Shown in pieces: positions 25,976 to 35,365 of a stretch of 64,000 nucleotides of DNA (position 1 is the first letter of the stretch; each line of letters begins with the position of its first letter). This DNA comes from Hyphomonadaceae bacterium UBA1849. GTDB taxonomy: Bacteria; Pseudomonadota; Alphaproteobacteria; Caulobacterales; Hyphomonadaceae. A program made the translations under genes and the position numbers. The stretch is from assembly GCA_002338565.1 (NCBI GenBank), contig DDIN01000008.1, forward strand, positions 616,167 to 680,166. The letters are read 5' to 3'. The notes beneath the pieces are model-generated. The model had not been told where the DNA came from. It searched no databases and saw only the letters and a list, made by a program, of their open reading frames with translations.

Positions 25976-26572
25976 CTAGTTGTCCTGCAGCAGATAGACC
26001 CAGGTACCATCCTCGCGGATGGCCAGACGAAAGCCCGGATAGCTCTCGCCATTGCGGATACGCTCCAGCCCGTCCTCGCCGATCAGATTGAGGATACGCG
26101 CACGCTCTGAAAAGGTGAGCCGGTCATGCTGTAATTCTTCATTCGTCCGGCCCGCAAAGTCCGGCCAGATAAAGTATTTCTCCGCACCGAAATCCTTCAC
26201 CGCATATGGCTCATCCAGAATTTGCAGTGTCGCCTCTACAGGGTCGATACCGGCGCGGCGAAGCAGATACCAGTGCTCATAATGGCTGAGATCGCCATAG
26301 TTGGACCGAAAGCCCTGAAACTGATCGGCATAGCGCGCAAGCTGGCGCACAGAATCACGTCCGAGAACATCAAGCAGCGCATTGCGCTGGGCCAGAACCG
26401 CTTCTGGAAGCTCTTCCGTTTCACTGCTGAAGACGGGCGGCGGCGCTGGCGCGTCACCGACCTCGCTCGCAGGGGCACGCCGCGCGTCGATCTCGTCAGA
26501 GAGATCACATCCGCCCAGCACAAAAAGCACAGGCAGACAGCTTGCTAGAATGGCATGCCGGAAACGCGTCAT
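25976..26572 (-). CDS. Predicted lipoprotein of unknown function
   Basis: A 198-residue protein with a lipoprotein signal (ASCLPVLFVLGGCDLSD, lipobox LGGC). After a low-complexity Pro/Ala stretch comes a compact soluble domain with many charged residues (FRSNYGDLSHYEHWYLLRR, FIWPDFAGRTNEELQ, DGTWVYLLQD). I do not recognise a named family. Its ATG overlaps the stop of the upstream HAD gene as TGATG, so translation is probably coupled and the two belong to one operon. Confidence 0.75.
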   Translation of the reverse strand: MTRFRHAILASCLPVLFVLGGCDLSDEIDARRAPASEVGDAPAPPPVFSSETEELPEAVLAQRNALLDVLGRDSVRQLARYADQFQGFRSNYGDLSHYEHWYLLRRAGIDPVEATLQILDEPYAVKDFGAEKYFIWPDFAGRTNEELQHDRLTFSERARILNLIGEDGLERIRNGESYPGFRLAIREDGTWVYLLQDN

Positions 26573-27222
26573 CAGAACTCCAGTCCGGTCGCCTCCGAGA
26601 GATCGCTGAGTAGCTGGGCTTCATTGAGCACCTTGATGGTGGTCATGCCCATGGCTCGCGCAGGCTTGAGGTTGATACCTAAATCATCGAGATACACGCA
26701 CGCTGCGGGCTCAACATTCAGAGCCTCACACATCAATTCATATATTTTCGGATCAGGCTTACGCAAGCCAACCTTGGAGCTTTCGATCACATGATCGAAG
26801 TTCGCAAAGATTTCAGCCACGGCTTTGATCTTCTCAGGATCAGACGTCATGGACGGACTTTTGCCAATCGGCGCATTGTTGGTAATGCAGGCGACGGCGA
26901 AGTGTTTCTTGCAGGTTTTAAGCGCCTCAAACACGGCTGGACGTAGACGGCCAGACAGCAATCCCAGAACATCTTTACCCGGAATGGAGTAGCCCAGCGC
27001 TTTGGCCTCTTCAGCAAATTTCTTATCGAACTCGTCAGGCGTGAGCTCGGAACGCTCCAGCAGCGCCCAGGCATTTGTGTCCGGATTGATGGAATTGATC
27101 TTCCGGATAATGTCCTTTGGCAGCCCCTTTTCGGCCTCGTAATGGTTGAACGCCTCGAACGGAGATGAGGAGAACACGCCTCCAAAATCCCAGATCACTG
27201 CCTTAACGTTAGAATTCACCAT
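26572..27222 (-). CDS. HAD-superfamily subfamily IA hydrolase
   Basis: A 216-residue HAD hydrolase. Motif I is VIWDFGGVFSSSPF: the nucleophile Asp is present, with Gly instead of Asp two positions later, as in the DFGGV-type IA proteins (YihX/epoxide-hydrolase N-domain/ACAD10-like) rather than the DFDGT phosphatases. Motif II is ACITNNAP, motif III the Lys of SSKVGLRKPDPKIY, and motif IV VYLDDLGINLKPAR. An enzyme is expected, likely phosphatase-type, but the substrate is unknown. It is transcribed with the overlapping lipoprotein gene. Confidence 0.88.
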   Translation of the reverse strand: MVNSNVKAVIWDFGGVFSSSPFEAFNHYEAEKGLPKDIIRKINSINPDTNAWALLERSELTPDEFDKKFAEEAKALGYSIPGKDVLGLLSGRLRPAVFEALKTCKKHFAVACITNNAPIGKSPSMTSDPEKIKAVAEIFANFDHVIESSKVGLRKPDPKIYELMCEALNVEPAACVYLDDLGINLKPARAMGMTTIKVLNEAQLLSDLSEATGLEF

Positions 27223-27319
27223 GTCCGAACCTGCCTCCCGTCGGGTTTGTTGTTATGGCCACCTTATTGGACAGCCTCGCGGTCAAAACAAGGCATATCC
27301 GTGGGCGCGGCACCCCTCA

Positions 27320-27357
27320 AAGAAAAAACCCCGGAGCATGAACTCCGGGGTTTTCGC
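27320..27357 (-). terminator. Terminator of the alanine/glycine symporter gene
   Basis: Stem AAAACCCCGGAG / CTCCGGGGTTTT with a 6-base loop (27325-27354) and extra T residues on the minus strand, 22 bases past the symporter stop. Confidence 0.9.
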
Positions 27358-27375
27358 TAAATCAGCTGACACGCC

Positions 27376-28842
27376 TTAAGCGTCCGGCGTATCCTTGCGG
27401 TCGAAATACGCTTTTGTCATCGCCGCGACGAGCGGTGACATCACCAGAAGCGCAATGAGGTTTGGCGCGGCCATCAGGCCGGTCAACGTATCTGCCAGCA
27501 GCCAGAACAGGCTGACGACGTCAGTCACCGCACCGCCTTCTTCAAGCATCAGAACGAACGCACCGCCGAAGACGACAACGATCCAGCTGATCTTGAATGC
27601 GAAAATGCTTTTCACACCGAACAGATATTCGCAGCAGCGTTCGCCATAATAGCTCCAGCCGAGAATTGTGGTGAAGCCGAAGACAGCCAGACCAATCGCA
27701 ACAATGTGGCTACCAATGCCCGGCAGCGCCTGTTCGAAGGCCATAACCGTCAGCGGCGCGCCCGTTTCACAGCCTTCAGGCAGCATAACGAGGTCCGGAC
27801 GGATGAACGGTTCACACATCTCAGGGATCATACCCGATGTCAGAATGACAAACGCGGTGATCGAGCACACGACAATTGTATCAATGAACGTACCGAGCAT
27901 TGCGACGATGCCCTGGTTTACCGGGTCATTATTACGCGCTGCGGCGTGCGCAATCGGGGCAGAGCCCTGACCGGCTTCGTTCGAGAAGATGCCGCGCGCA
28001 ACACCCTTTTGCATCGCCAGCAGCAGAAGACCGACAGTGATACCTGTAGACGCTTCACGGAAGCCGAATGCGTTCGTGATGATACGCATGAAAGCGTTCG
28101 GAACTTCAGGCGCGTTGATCGCAACAACGATGATACCAGCCACGAGATAACCAATCGCCATCGCCGGAACCAGCTTCTCAGCCACAGCCGCGATACGTGA
28201 GATACCGCCGAGGATCACAGCTGCAGCAGCACCTGCGAGAACGAGACCTGACACCCATGGTGCAACGCCATAGTTTGCGTTCAGTGCGTCAGCAATCGAG
28301 TTTGCCTGAATAGACGCGCCTGTCCCCCACGCGGCCAGAATGCCGAAAATCGCAAACAGGCTGGCAAGCCACGCCCATTTCGATCCCATACCGTTCTTGA
28401 TGTAATACATAGGGCCACCCACATGGCGGCCCTCTTCATCAACTTCGCGGAATTTTACAGCCAGTACGCCTTCGCAGAATTTCGACGCCATACCCACAAG
28501 CGCCGTCATCCACATCCAGAAGACCGCACCCGGGCCACCAATGGCAATGGCAACCGCCACACCAGCGATATTACCCGTACCGATTGTGGAAGAGAGCGCC
28601 GTCATCAGCGCGCCGAACGGCGAAACGTCGCCTTCATCCTTATTGTGGTCTTTGCTGAACAGCTGGCCGAAAGCGTATGGAATTTTGAGGATCGGCATAA
28701 AGCCGAGGCGAACAGTGAGATAAAGACCGGTACCGAGAAGGAGAAGAAGTACCGGCGGATAATCAATCGCACCAATGAGGGAGTCAGCAGATCCCCAGAC
28801 GAGACCGTTAACGGTCTCAAGAATTTGAACGAAGCCGTCCAT
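27376..28842 (-). CDS. Alanine/glycine:cation symporter (AGCS family)
   Basis: A 488-residue inner-membrane transporter with about eleven hydrophobic segments. Family signatures are GTGLYLTVRLGFMPI near the N-terminus, ALSSTIGTGNIAGVAVA (residues about 85-101), GPGAVFWMWMTALVGMA and the later FSNEAGQGSAPIAHAAA. These proteins take up alanine or glycine with sodium or protons. The C-terminal GWSYYGERCCEYLFG is typical of AlsT/DagA proteins. ATG 28842 follows AAAGGGCACATC. It stands alone between a strong terminator and a 160-base gap. Confidence 0.94.
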   Translation of the reverse strand: MDGFVQILETVNGLVWGSADSLIGAIDYPPVLLLLLGTGLYLTVRLGFMPILKIPYAFGQLFSKDHNKDEGDVSPFGALMTALSSTIGTGNIAGVAVAIAIGGPGAVFWMWMTALVGMASKFCEGVLAVKFREVDEEGRHVGGPMYYIKNGMGSKWAWLASLFAIFGILAAWGTGASIQANSIADALNANYGVAPWVSGLVLAGAAAAVILGGISRIAAVAEKLVPAMAIGYLVAGIIVVAINAPEVPNAFMRIITNAFGFREASTGITVGLLLLAMQKGVARGIFSNEAGQGSAPIAHAAARNNDPVNQGIVAMLGTFIDTIVVCSITAFVILTSGMIPEMCEPFIRPDLVMLPEGCETGAPLTVMAFEQALPGIGSHIVAIGLAVFGFTTILGWSYYGERCCEYLFGVKSIFAFKISWIVVVFGGAFVLMLEEGGAVTDVVSLFWLLADTLTGLMAAPNLIALLVMSPLVAAMTKAYFDRKDTPDA

Positions 28843-29003
28843 GATGTGCCCTTTAATCTTTTTACGGATCGGGCTGCCCCAATGCGCCCCGATCTCTAGA
28901 TTTGAACGGCGCAGCCTAAGCTGTGATTTTCATCTGTCCAGCGACAAGCACGCGTATTTGATCGAACGCTCAATATCTGGACAGTCTGGAGGCGTCACCC
29001 GGC

Positions 29004-29519
29004 CTAGCCGATTTCGAACTCCTCATAATCGGCAACAACATCATCAGCGCGTTTCATCGGCCCTGTGTAGTGAGGATTCTTGAAGCGGCGCCTGTCTGGC
29101 CCGAAATAGTCCAGCGTACGGATGAAATCACGTCGTTTAAACGTCACGGCATCAATGCGGCGCGCCAAATCAACCGGCTTGAACGGCTTCACCAGAAACT
29201 CGTCAATTCCGGCGTTAATCGCCTCGATAATACGTGTCTTTTCTGAGTATGAAGAGATTACAATCACCGGCACGTAGCTGATTGAGCGATCTGGCTGCGC
29301 CCGCACCCAGCGTACAAATTCGAGCCCCGACGTTTTTCCCATGCGCTGATCGGCGATGACGAGATCAAAACGGTGGTCACGATACAGGCCCGTAGCCTCT
29401 TCAATCGTATCTGCCCCGTAGATTTTCTTGATTCCGAACGCTTCCAACGTCACGCTGATCAGACGACGCATCTGACGATTGTCATCCAATACCAGCGTTC
29501 TGATAGTCTCTGTTTTCAA
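29004..29519 (-). CDS. Single-domain CheY-like response regulator with C-terminal tail
   Basis: A receiver protein of about 171 residues. It starts TETIRTLVLDDNRQMRRLI with the acidic pair, the phospho-acceptor Asp is in DLVIADQRMGKTSGLEFV, the Thr/Ser switch is in VIVISSYSEK and the Lys in FLVKPFKP. The tail of about 55 residues (RRDFIRTLDYFGPDRRRFKNP) matches the short conserved tail of alphaproteobacterial stand-alone receivers. No histidine kinase is adjacent. I choose TTG 29519 as start: GGGGGTAG lies just upstream and the receiver begins there; the frame is open to 29564. Confidence 0.82.
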   Translation of the reverse strand: MKTETIRTLVLDDNRQMRRLISVTLEAFGIKKIYGADTIEEATGLYRDHRFDLVIADQRMGKTSGLEFVRWVRAQPDRSISYVPVIVISSYSEKTRIIEAINAGIDEFLVKPFKPVDLARRIDAVTFKRRDFIRTLDYFGPDRRRFKNPHYTGPMKRADDVVADYEEFEIG

Positions 29520-29697
29520 CTCTACCCCCAGGTATCCGGCCAGCAACGCGATGAGGACTCCCAACCCTCATCTTATTTCAGCCATCACCCAGATTACGCC
29601 CGTTTTAGTGAACAAACTTATACCGGATTTTTTGGGTTTTGCGCCTTTCGAGACAACAGTGTTAAGAATCATAAAAATATTTGGGAAGGTCATTAAT

Positions 29698-31194
29698 ATG
29701 TTGAAGCGGATCGGGCAGTTCATAGGACTGCTGGTGTTACTCGCCCTTGTTCTGGTCGCTATTGTGGTTGTCAGAACGCTCACCTTCGGCACCAGCAATG
29801 ACGCCTCCCGAATTGAGCTTCCGTCTGTTCCGGAATTCAGCTCCAGCGAGATTGCCACACACCTTTCCGACATTCTCCAGCTACCGACAATCACCCTCAC
29901 TGCGGGCGATCCGCGCCCGGGACAGGAAGGCCCATGGGTCGAGCTGCGCGACTATCTTCAGACGACCTATCCGGCTTTCAATGCTGTTGCAGAACGCCAC
30001 CTCGTGGCAGACCACACAATTCTTTATGGCTGGCAGGGGTCTGACACCTCGCGCGACCCGATCCTTCTGATGGCGCACCAGGACGTTGTGCCGATCAACC
30101 TTGGCACGGAAGATCAGTGGGATGCGCCGCCATTTGCCGGCATCGTGCAGGATGGCTATGTCTATGGCCGCGGCACGGTCGATAACAAAACCTCGCTCAT
30201 CACGATTATGGAAGCTGCCGAAGCGCTTGCCGCATCCGGCTATCAGCCCACACGCTCCATCTGGATCATGTTTGGCCATGACGAGGAAGTCTCAGGCTCA
30301 GGCGCGCAAGCTGGCGTCGACTTCTTTCAGGAACGCGACATCCGTATGGAGATGGTGCTCGATGAAGGCTATTTCATCGTTGATCCGTTTCCGCTGACCG
30401 GCGCGTCGACCGGCGTGATCGGCATTGCAGAGAAAGGCTATGTCACCATCCGGCTGACATCTACCGCGCAGGGTGGCCACTCCTCCACACCGCCGCGCAA
30501 TTCAGCAAACGTCCAGCTCTCCCGCGCGCTAGTGGCGCTGGATGAGCAGCAAATGCCGGCAGACTTCTCCCGCCCGCCAATGTCGGAAATGATTTCATCA
30601 GTTGCCGCAGACATGCCGTTCATGACGCGGATGGCCTTTGCCAATCAGTGGCTGTTCCGCCCGATGATCGAGGAACAGTTTGCCGCTGATGGCGCGTCCA
30701 ACGCGATGATCCGCACGACGACAGCGCCGACGATGATTTCCGGCTCCATCAAGGAAAATGTCCTCCCGCAGAACTCTTATGCGCTGGTCAATTTCCGTAT
30801 TCACCCGAATGACAGCGTAGAAACCGTGCTGGCGCATGTCCGTGATGTGATCTCTGACATTGATGGCGTCACAGCTGACGTCGACCAGTCTGGCGGCATT
30901 GGCTCTGAGGCCTCACCCGTCTCCCCGACTGAAAACCGCGCCTATCAGGTGCTGGCGTCCGTTGCGAGTGATGCAGGCGGCGGCGTTCCGGCCGTTCCAG
31001 CGCTCGTTTTGGGCGCGACGGATTCCCGCTGGACCACAGAAATTTCAGACAACATCTACCGATTTGCGCCGGGCGTGTTACCTATCGGCGATCTTCAGGG
31101 GTTCCACGGAACCAATGAGCGCATTTCAGTTGATAATCTCGAACGCATGGCCCGCGGTTACGCGCAAATCATGGTCGCCATGTCGAGCGAATAA
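29698..31194 (+). CDS. Membrane-anchored M20-family peptidase (carboxypeptidase S / PM20D1-like)
   Basis: A 498-residue zinc aminoacyl/carboxypeptidase with one N-terminal membrane anchor (FIGLLVLLALVLVAIVVVRTL). The metal sites are in order: His in LLMAHQDVVP, bridging Asp in GRGTVDNKTSL, Glu pair in FGHDEEVSG, and His in LQGFHGTNERIS near the C-terminus; a dimerisation/lid domain lies between (GGHSSTPPRNSA). ATG 29698 has GGGAAGG ten bases before it; the longer open frame from 29479 overlaps the divergent regulator and is not used. Eleven bases later starts a Rieske oxygenase gene, suggesting cotranscription. Confidence 0.9.
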   Translation: MLKRIGQFIGLLVLLALVLVAIVVVRTLTFGTSNDASRIELPSVPEFSSSEIATHLSDILQLPTITLTAGDPRPGQEGPWVELRDYLQTTYPAFNAVAERHLVADHTILYGWQGSDTSRDPILLMAHQDVVPINLGTEDQWDAPPFAGIVQDGYVYGRGTVDNKTSLITIMEAAEALAASGYQPTRSIWIMFGHDEEVSGSGAQAGVDFFQERDIRMEMVLDEGYFIVDPFPLTGASTGVIGIAEKGYVTIRLTSTAQGGHSSTPPRNSANVQLSRALVALDEQQMPADFSRPPMSEMISSVAADMPFMTRMAFANQWLFRPMIEEQFAADGASNAMIRTTTAPTMISGSIKENVLPQNSYALVNFRIHPNDSVETVLAHVRDVISDIDGVTADVDQSGGIGSEASPVSPTENRAYQVLASVASDAGGGVPAVPALVLGATDSRWTTEISDNIYRFAPGVLPIGDLQGFHGTNERISVDNLERMARGYAQIMVAMSSE

Positions 31195-31205
31195 CAGGTA
31201 GCGAT

Positions 31206-32294
31206 ATGGCAGACGCGGCAGCAAAAACCGGACAGACACCAGAAGGCTGGCTGACCGATAGCTGGTATTTCATTTCCACATCAAAGGATCTGAAAGCGGG
31301 CGAACAACGCCGTGAAATCCTGCTTGGCCAGCCAATCATGGTTGGCCGTACCAAGGCGGGCGAAGCCTTCGCCATGCGCGATATCTGCCCGCACCGCCTC
31401 GTGCCGCTCTCTGCCGGCCAACAGGTCGACACCGATGGCGAGCCAACGGTTCAGTGCCCGTATCATGGCTGGCGCTTCGGCACCGATGGTGTCTGCAAAC
31501 ATATGCCATCGCTTGTTGATGGTGACCCGTACGACCCCAGCAAGGTGAAGGTACGCTCCTACCCGATCCACGAAGCCAAAGGCATGGTGTTCGTCTATAT
31601 TTCGGACAATCCACGCTCGACCGAACCACCTGTCGTGCCGCCGCCTGATTTCGGTGACATTCCAGATAAGCCTCGCTTTGTAGTCTCCGAAATCTTTAAC
31701 GCCCATATGGATGACGCCGTTGTCGGCCTGATGGACCCCGCCCACGTGCCGTTCGTACATAACCAATGGTGGTGGCGTCCGCCTTCCACCGGCTTCAGGG
31801 TCAAAGAAAAGCAATTCGTGCCGAAGACGCGCGGTTGGGCGATTGAACGCCACCAGCCATCGGGCAACTCGCTGGCGTATAAGGCGCTCTTCGGCGGCAA
31901 GGTCTCAACCGAGATCGCCTTTCAGATTCCAGGCTTCCGCTGGGAAATTGTTGAAAATGACAAGGCGACGCTGTTCACGCTGACCTGCCTGACGCCAATC
32001 GAAGAGAAACAGACCCGCATTACGCAGGTCACTTACTGGGCCAACGCGCCGCTTCTCTCCGTCATGAAGCCGATCCTTATTCCGGCCGCGCGCATGTTCC
32101 TCAATCAGGACGGCGACATGGTGAACCTTCAGAATGAGGGCATGAAATACCAGAAGAACATGATGTGGATTGATGACATCGATGTTCAGGCAAAATGGTA
32201 TCAGGTGCTTAAACGCGCCTGGGTGAAGGCCCGCACTGAAAACGCCGAATTTGAAAACCCGATCGAGCCGCGTGTTCTGAGGTGGCGCAGCTAA
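31206..32294 (+). CDS. Rieske non-heme iron oxygenase, alpha-subunit type
   Basis: A 362-residue oxygenase. The N-terminal Rieske [2Fe-2S] domain has CPHRLVPL and, 17 residues later, CPYHGWRF. The catalytic domain carries the mononuclear-iron motif DDAVVGLMDPAHVPFVH with the bridging Asp and two His. The closest recognisable subgroup is the vanillate O-demethylase / pheophorbide-oxygenase-like single-component oxygenases, which act on aromatic or sterol-like substrates with a separate reductase. No reductase gene is adjacent. It follows the M20 peptidase gene by 11 bases, with AGGTAGCGAT as a plausible ribosome-binding site. Confidence 0.88.
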   Translation: MADAAAKTGQTPEGWLTDSWYFISTSKDLKAGEQRREILLGQPIMVGRTKAGEAFAMRDICPHRLVPLSAGQQVDTDGEPTVQCPYHGWRFGTDGVCKHMPSLVDGDPYDPSKVKVRSYPIHEAKGMVFVYISDNPRSTEPPVVPPPDFGDIPDKPRFVVSEIFNAHMDDAVVGLMDPAHVPFVHNQWWWRPPSTGFRVKEKQFVPKTRGWAIERHQPSGNSLAYKALFGGKVSTEIAFQIPGFRWEIVENDKATLFTLTCLTPIEEKQTRITQVTYWANAPLLSVMKPILIPAARMFLNQDGDMVNLQNEGMKYQKNMMWIDDIDVQAKWYQVLKRAWVKARTENAEFENPIEPRVLRWRS

Positions 32295-32302
32295 GCCAGA
32301 CA

Positions 32303-32335
32303 GAAAAAAGGCGCCGCATATGCGACGCCCTTTTC
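32303..32335 (+). terminator. Probable terminator after the Rieske oxygenase gene
   Basis: GGCG-C-CGCATATGCG-A-CGCC stem with one internal mismatch, flanked by A and T runs, 9 bases after the stop. It sits between convergent genes and may act in both directions. Confidence 0.65.
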
Positions 32336-32354
32336 ACTCTACGCTCAACCTGAC

Positions 32355-32897
32355 TTACAGGTCGATGTCTGTGCGCGTACCTGTCTCGAGGTCCACGCCG
32401 GTCTCGCTTGAGCCGATCTGGTCATCGATTTCGCCCTCGGACTCATCAACGCCATCTACAAGGTCGTTGTCAGACAGCGGATATTCGGACACTAGGTCTT
32501 CATCAAACGCTGGCAGATCAAGAAACTCTGCTGCGGTCATTTCCAGACGGATTTCGGACTCGTCTTCGTCACCCTGTGCGACGACTACGGTGTACTCGCT
32601 TTCAGTGACGAGGATCTCTTCGCCGCCGACTTCGAGGATGCCGCCCGTTTCCACCACGATGTCGCTGACAGCGCCATCATCGTTAAAGGATACGCGCTCG
32701 ACTTCTCCGACTGGCTGACCTTCTTCATCAAATACTGGCTTATTGACCCAAGCGTTGTCATCAGTGAACCCCGTCAGTGTGACGTCGGCTGCGACGGCGA
32801 CGTCTGTTTCAGTTTCTGTGTATGTTTCCTCACCTGCAAAAGCCGCTGGTGTAATCATTGCGGCAGCAAGTGCCGTAGATGCGATAAGCGTTTTCAT
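32355..32897 (-). CDS. Secreted PRC-barrel-like acidic protein
   Basis: A 180-residue protein with a signal peptide (TLIASTALAAAMITPAAFAGE) and a very acidic mature part. Residues about 45-105 (NKPVFDEEGQPVGEVERVSF, then DIVVETGGILEVGGEEILV) look like a PRC-barrel domain, a small beta-barrel found in photosynthetic reaction centres and many secreted alphaproteobacterial proteins. The C-terminal 50 residues are mostly Asp/Glu/Ser. Start ATG 32897 has AGGAGGACATCCT upstream, an ideal ribosome-binding site, so the longer frame to 33068 is rejected. Function unknown; possibly stress-related or cation-binding. Confidence 0.78.
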   Translation of the reverse strand: MKTLIASTALAAAMITPAAFAGEETYTETETDVAVAADVTLTGFTDDNAWVNKPVFDEEGQPVGEVERVSFNDDGAVSDIVVETGGILEVGGEEILVTESEYTVVVAQGDEDESEIRLEMTAAEFLDLPAFDEDLVSEYPLSDNDLVDGVDESEGEIDDQIGSSETGVDLETGTRTDIDL

Positions 32898-33151
32898 AGG
32901 ATGTCCTCCTGTTTTGCTTTGGCCCATTGCGGACCGATGCAGGGAAAACGGCCAACCCCATCCCGCTGTTCCGCGGCGGGGTGCAATCTTAAATATTTCT
33001 AATTTTGGGAACCAATCATACGCGCGGGCACATGGCGTGCGCGTCGCAATAATGACGCAGAATGGCAAAAAAATCCGCGTCGCTGCGTCGCAGCATATGG
33101 TCAGAGCGGTATGAGCGCGCTAATTAAACCCATCTCTGGAGGAAATATAAG

Positions 33152-34849
33152 ATGAACATGCCCGCAACGACGGCTGAAACTGCTTCAGCCAGCATTATTA
33201 TGCCCGACCTCATCGCCTGCATGGATGAGGCCGTATCCAGCGTAGACCTCTATGTTGCAGATGCGAAAACGGCGCTGAACGAACTTGTCTCCAAAGATGG
33301 CAAGATCGACCGCAAACTCATGGACGTCCATCAACATGCCGCTCACGGCTTTGGCTGGGTCGCGACCTATGGCGAAACGCTGCGCGAAGTCGCTGCATGG
33401 GCGCGCCGTCTGGACGACGAAGGCAAGTTTGGCGAAATCGAAGCGCTACTTACCCAAATCCTGTTTCACGAATATTGCGCCCAGCTGATTGGCGGCATCC
33501 CGATGAACCAGGGCGAAACAATCCGCCCGTCCGACATTGGCGTGACAGCTGACGGTATGAAGCACCTTTCGTCTGCGGCGGTCCAGCGCTTCCTCAATGA
33601 GGGTAAATCTTCCGAGATCATGGCTGCCGCAGCCAAACACCTGCCAGATGCGCTCGGCCGTGCGACCGTCGAAAATACCGGCCTTGATGAAACGCTGGAC
33701 ATGATCCGTGACCAGTTCCGCCGTTTCTCGGATGACCGCATCGTGCCTTACGCGCACGAATGGCACCTCAAAAACGAATACATCCCGATGGATGTCGTCA
33801 ACGACATGGCAGAGCTCGGCGTATTCGGCCTGACCATTCCCGAAGAATTTGGCGGCCTCGACATGGGCAAGACGGCTATGTGTGTCGTTTCCGAGGAACT
33901 TTCCCGTGCATATATCGGCACAGGCTCTCTCGGCACGCGCTCTGAGATCGCTGGCGAGCTGATCCTCATTGGCGGCACGGACGAGCAGAAAGAAAAGTAT
34001 CTGCCGAAAATCGCGTCTGGCGAAATCCTGCCAACAGCGGTCTTCACTGAGCCGAACACGGGCTCTGACCTCGGCTCCCTTAAAACGCGCGCAGTCAAAG
34101 ACGGCGACACCTATAAAATCACCGGCAACAAGACATGGATCACCCACCCTGTCCGTGCCGACCTGATGACGGTGCTTACCCGTACAGACCCTGCGACGAA
34201 CAATTTCTCCGGCCTCTCAATGTTCCTCTGCGAGAAGCCACGCGGCGATGATGCCACCCCGTTCCCGGCTGAGGGCATGACAGGCGGCGAGATCGAGGTG
34301 CTCGGCTATCGCGGCATGAAAGAGTATGAAATCGGCTTTGACGCGTTCGAAGTTCCGGCCTCAAACCTCCTCGGCGAAGTCGAAGGCATGGGCTTCAAAC
34401 ACCTGATGGCAACATTCGAAGGCGCACGTATCCAGACAGCGGCCCGCGCAATTGGTGTGGCTCAGTCCTCATTCGAAACCGGTCTTCAGTATGCGCTCGA
34501 CCGCGTACAGTTCGGTCGCCCGATCTTCGAATTCCCACGCGTCGCCAACAAGCTTGTCATCATGGCTGCAGAGCTGATTGCTGTACGTCAGCTGACATAC
34601 TTCTCTGCCCGCCAGAAAGACGCTGGCAAGCGCTGTGACCTTGAAGCGGGTATGGCGAAACTTCTGGGTGCCCGCGCGGCATGGGCTGCAGCAGATAACG
34701 CGCTGCAAATCCATGGCGGCAACGGTTTCGCACTGGAGTATCCGGTAAGCCGTCTTCTGCAGGATGCCCGCATCCTCAATATCTTCGAAGGTGCCGGCGA
34801 AATTCAGGCGATGGTCATCGCCCGCCGCGTACTCGACACGAAGAACTAA
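33152..34849 (+). CDS. mcd: (2S)-methylsuccinyl-CoA dehydrogenase
   Basis: FAD enzyme oxidising (2S)-methylsuccinyl-CoA to mesaconyl-CoA in the ethylmalonyl-CoA pathway for acetyl-CoA assimilation. The 565-residue length is diagnostic: ordinary acyl-CoA dehydrogenases have about 390. Mcd has an extra N-terminal domain of about 170 residues, here with HQHAAHGFGWVATYGETLRE and CAQLIGGIPMNQGE, which I recognise from Rhodobacter-type Mcd. The core has FTEPNTGSDLGSLKT, NKTWITH, LQIHGGNGFALEYPVSR and GAGEIQ. Catalytic Glu lies in ATFEGARIQ. GGAGGAAATATAAG precedes ATG 33152. It would use EtfAB (encoded at 42-43 kb) and needs B12-dependent mutase upstream in the pathway. Confidence 0.92.
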   Translation: MNMPATTAETASASIIMPDLIACMDEAVSSVDLYVADAKTALNELVSKDGKIDRKLMDVHQHAAHGFGWVATYGETLREVAAWARRLDDEGKFGEIEALLTQILFHEYCAQLIGGIPMNQGETIRPSDIGVTADGMKHLSSAAVQRFLNEGKSSEIMAAAAKHLPDALGRATVENTGLDETLDMIRDQFRRFSDDRIVPYAHEWHLKNEYIPMDVVNDMAELGVFGLTIPEEFGGLDMGKTAMCVVSEELSRAYIGTGSLGTRSEIAGELILIGGTDEQKEKYLPKIASGEILPTAVFTEPNTGSDLGSLKTRAVKDGDTYKITGNKTWITHPVRADLMTVLTRTDPATNNFSGLSMFLCEKPRGDDATPFPAEGMTGGEIEVLGYRGMKEYEIGFDAFEVPASNLLGEVEGMGFKHLMATFEGARIQTAARAIGVAQSSFETGLQYALDRVQFGRPIFEFPRVANKLVIMAAELIAVRQLTYFSARQKDAGKRCDLEAGMAKLLGARAAWAAADNALQIHGGNGFALEYPVSRLLQDARILNIFEGAGEIQAMVIARRVLDTKN

Positions 34850-34856
34850 TCCTGTA

Positions 34857-34897
34857 GTCATGAGCCCGGTCTCAAAAAAATGAGCCGGGCCCATGAC
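34857..34897 (+). promoter_or_regulatory. Hairpin enclosing the GFA-gene start codon
   Basis: GTCATGAGCCCGG (34857-34869) pairs with CCGGGCCCATGAC (34885-34897), 12 of 13 positions, across a 15-base A-rich loop. The right arm contains the ATG (34893) of the next gene. There is no T run after it, so it is not a normal terminator; it could hide the start codon from ribosomes. Confidence 0.5.
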
Positions 34898-35354
34898 AAA
34901 CTGGAAACTTCCATGGCATGCGCAATGCCTGTGCGGTCAGGTGACAATGACCATATCCGAGCCACCTATGGCGAGCTTTGCTTGCCATTGTCGTGATTGT
35001 CAGAAGCTGACAGGTGGCGCCTATTCACTCACCCTAATGCTTCCCGCGCACGGCTTTAGCGCCGAAGGCGAGACCGATATTGGCGGTCTGCATCGTGACG
35101 GTCTGCGTCATCATTTCTGCACACATTGCAAGAACTGGCTTTACACGGACGGATTCGTAGAAGGCCTCGTCAATTTCCGGCCAACTCTGCTGGATGATGC
35201 CAGCTGGGTTATCCCGTTTGCTGAAACCTTCACCTGCGAGAAACTTCCCGCCGCGCAAACGGGCGCGACCATGTCGTTTGACCGCTTTCCTGACGAAAGT
35301 GATTTTCCGGCAATACTGGAAGGCTTTATCAAGAGCGGTATTCACCCACGTTGA
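34893..35354 (+). CDS. GFA-family (formaldehyde-activating-enzyme fold) protein
   Basis: A 153-residue zinc-binding protein of the GFA/CENP-V fold. It has the two-site pattern AQCLCGQV, then CHCRDCQKLTGGAYS, then FCTHCKNWLY. These proteins are named after glutathione-dependent formaldehyde-activating enzyme, but most members have unknown substrates. The only Met in a sensible position before the first CxC is ATG 34893, which lies inside a long stem and has no visible Shine-Dalgarno sequence. The TfoX-like gene follows after 11 bases. Confidence 0.85.
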   Translation: MTNWKLPWHAQCLCGQVTMTISEPPMASFACHCRDCQKLTGGAYSLTLMLPAHGFSAEGETDIGGLHRDGLRHHFCTHCKNWLYTDGFVEGLVNFRPTLLDDASWVIPFAETFTCEKLPAAQTGATMSFDRFPDESDFPAILEGFIKSGIHPR

Positions 35355-35365
35355 GAGGCATATGA

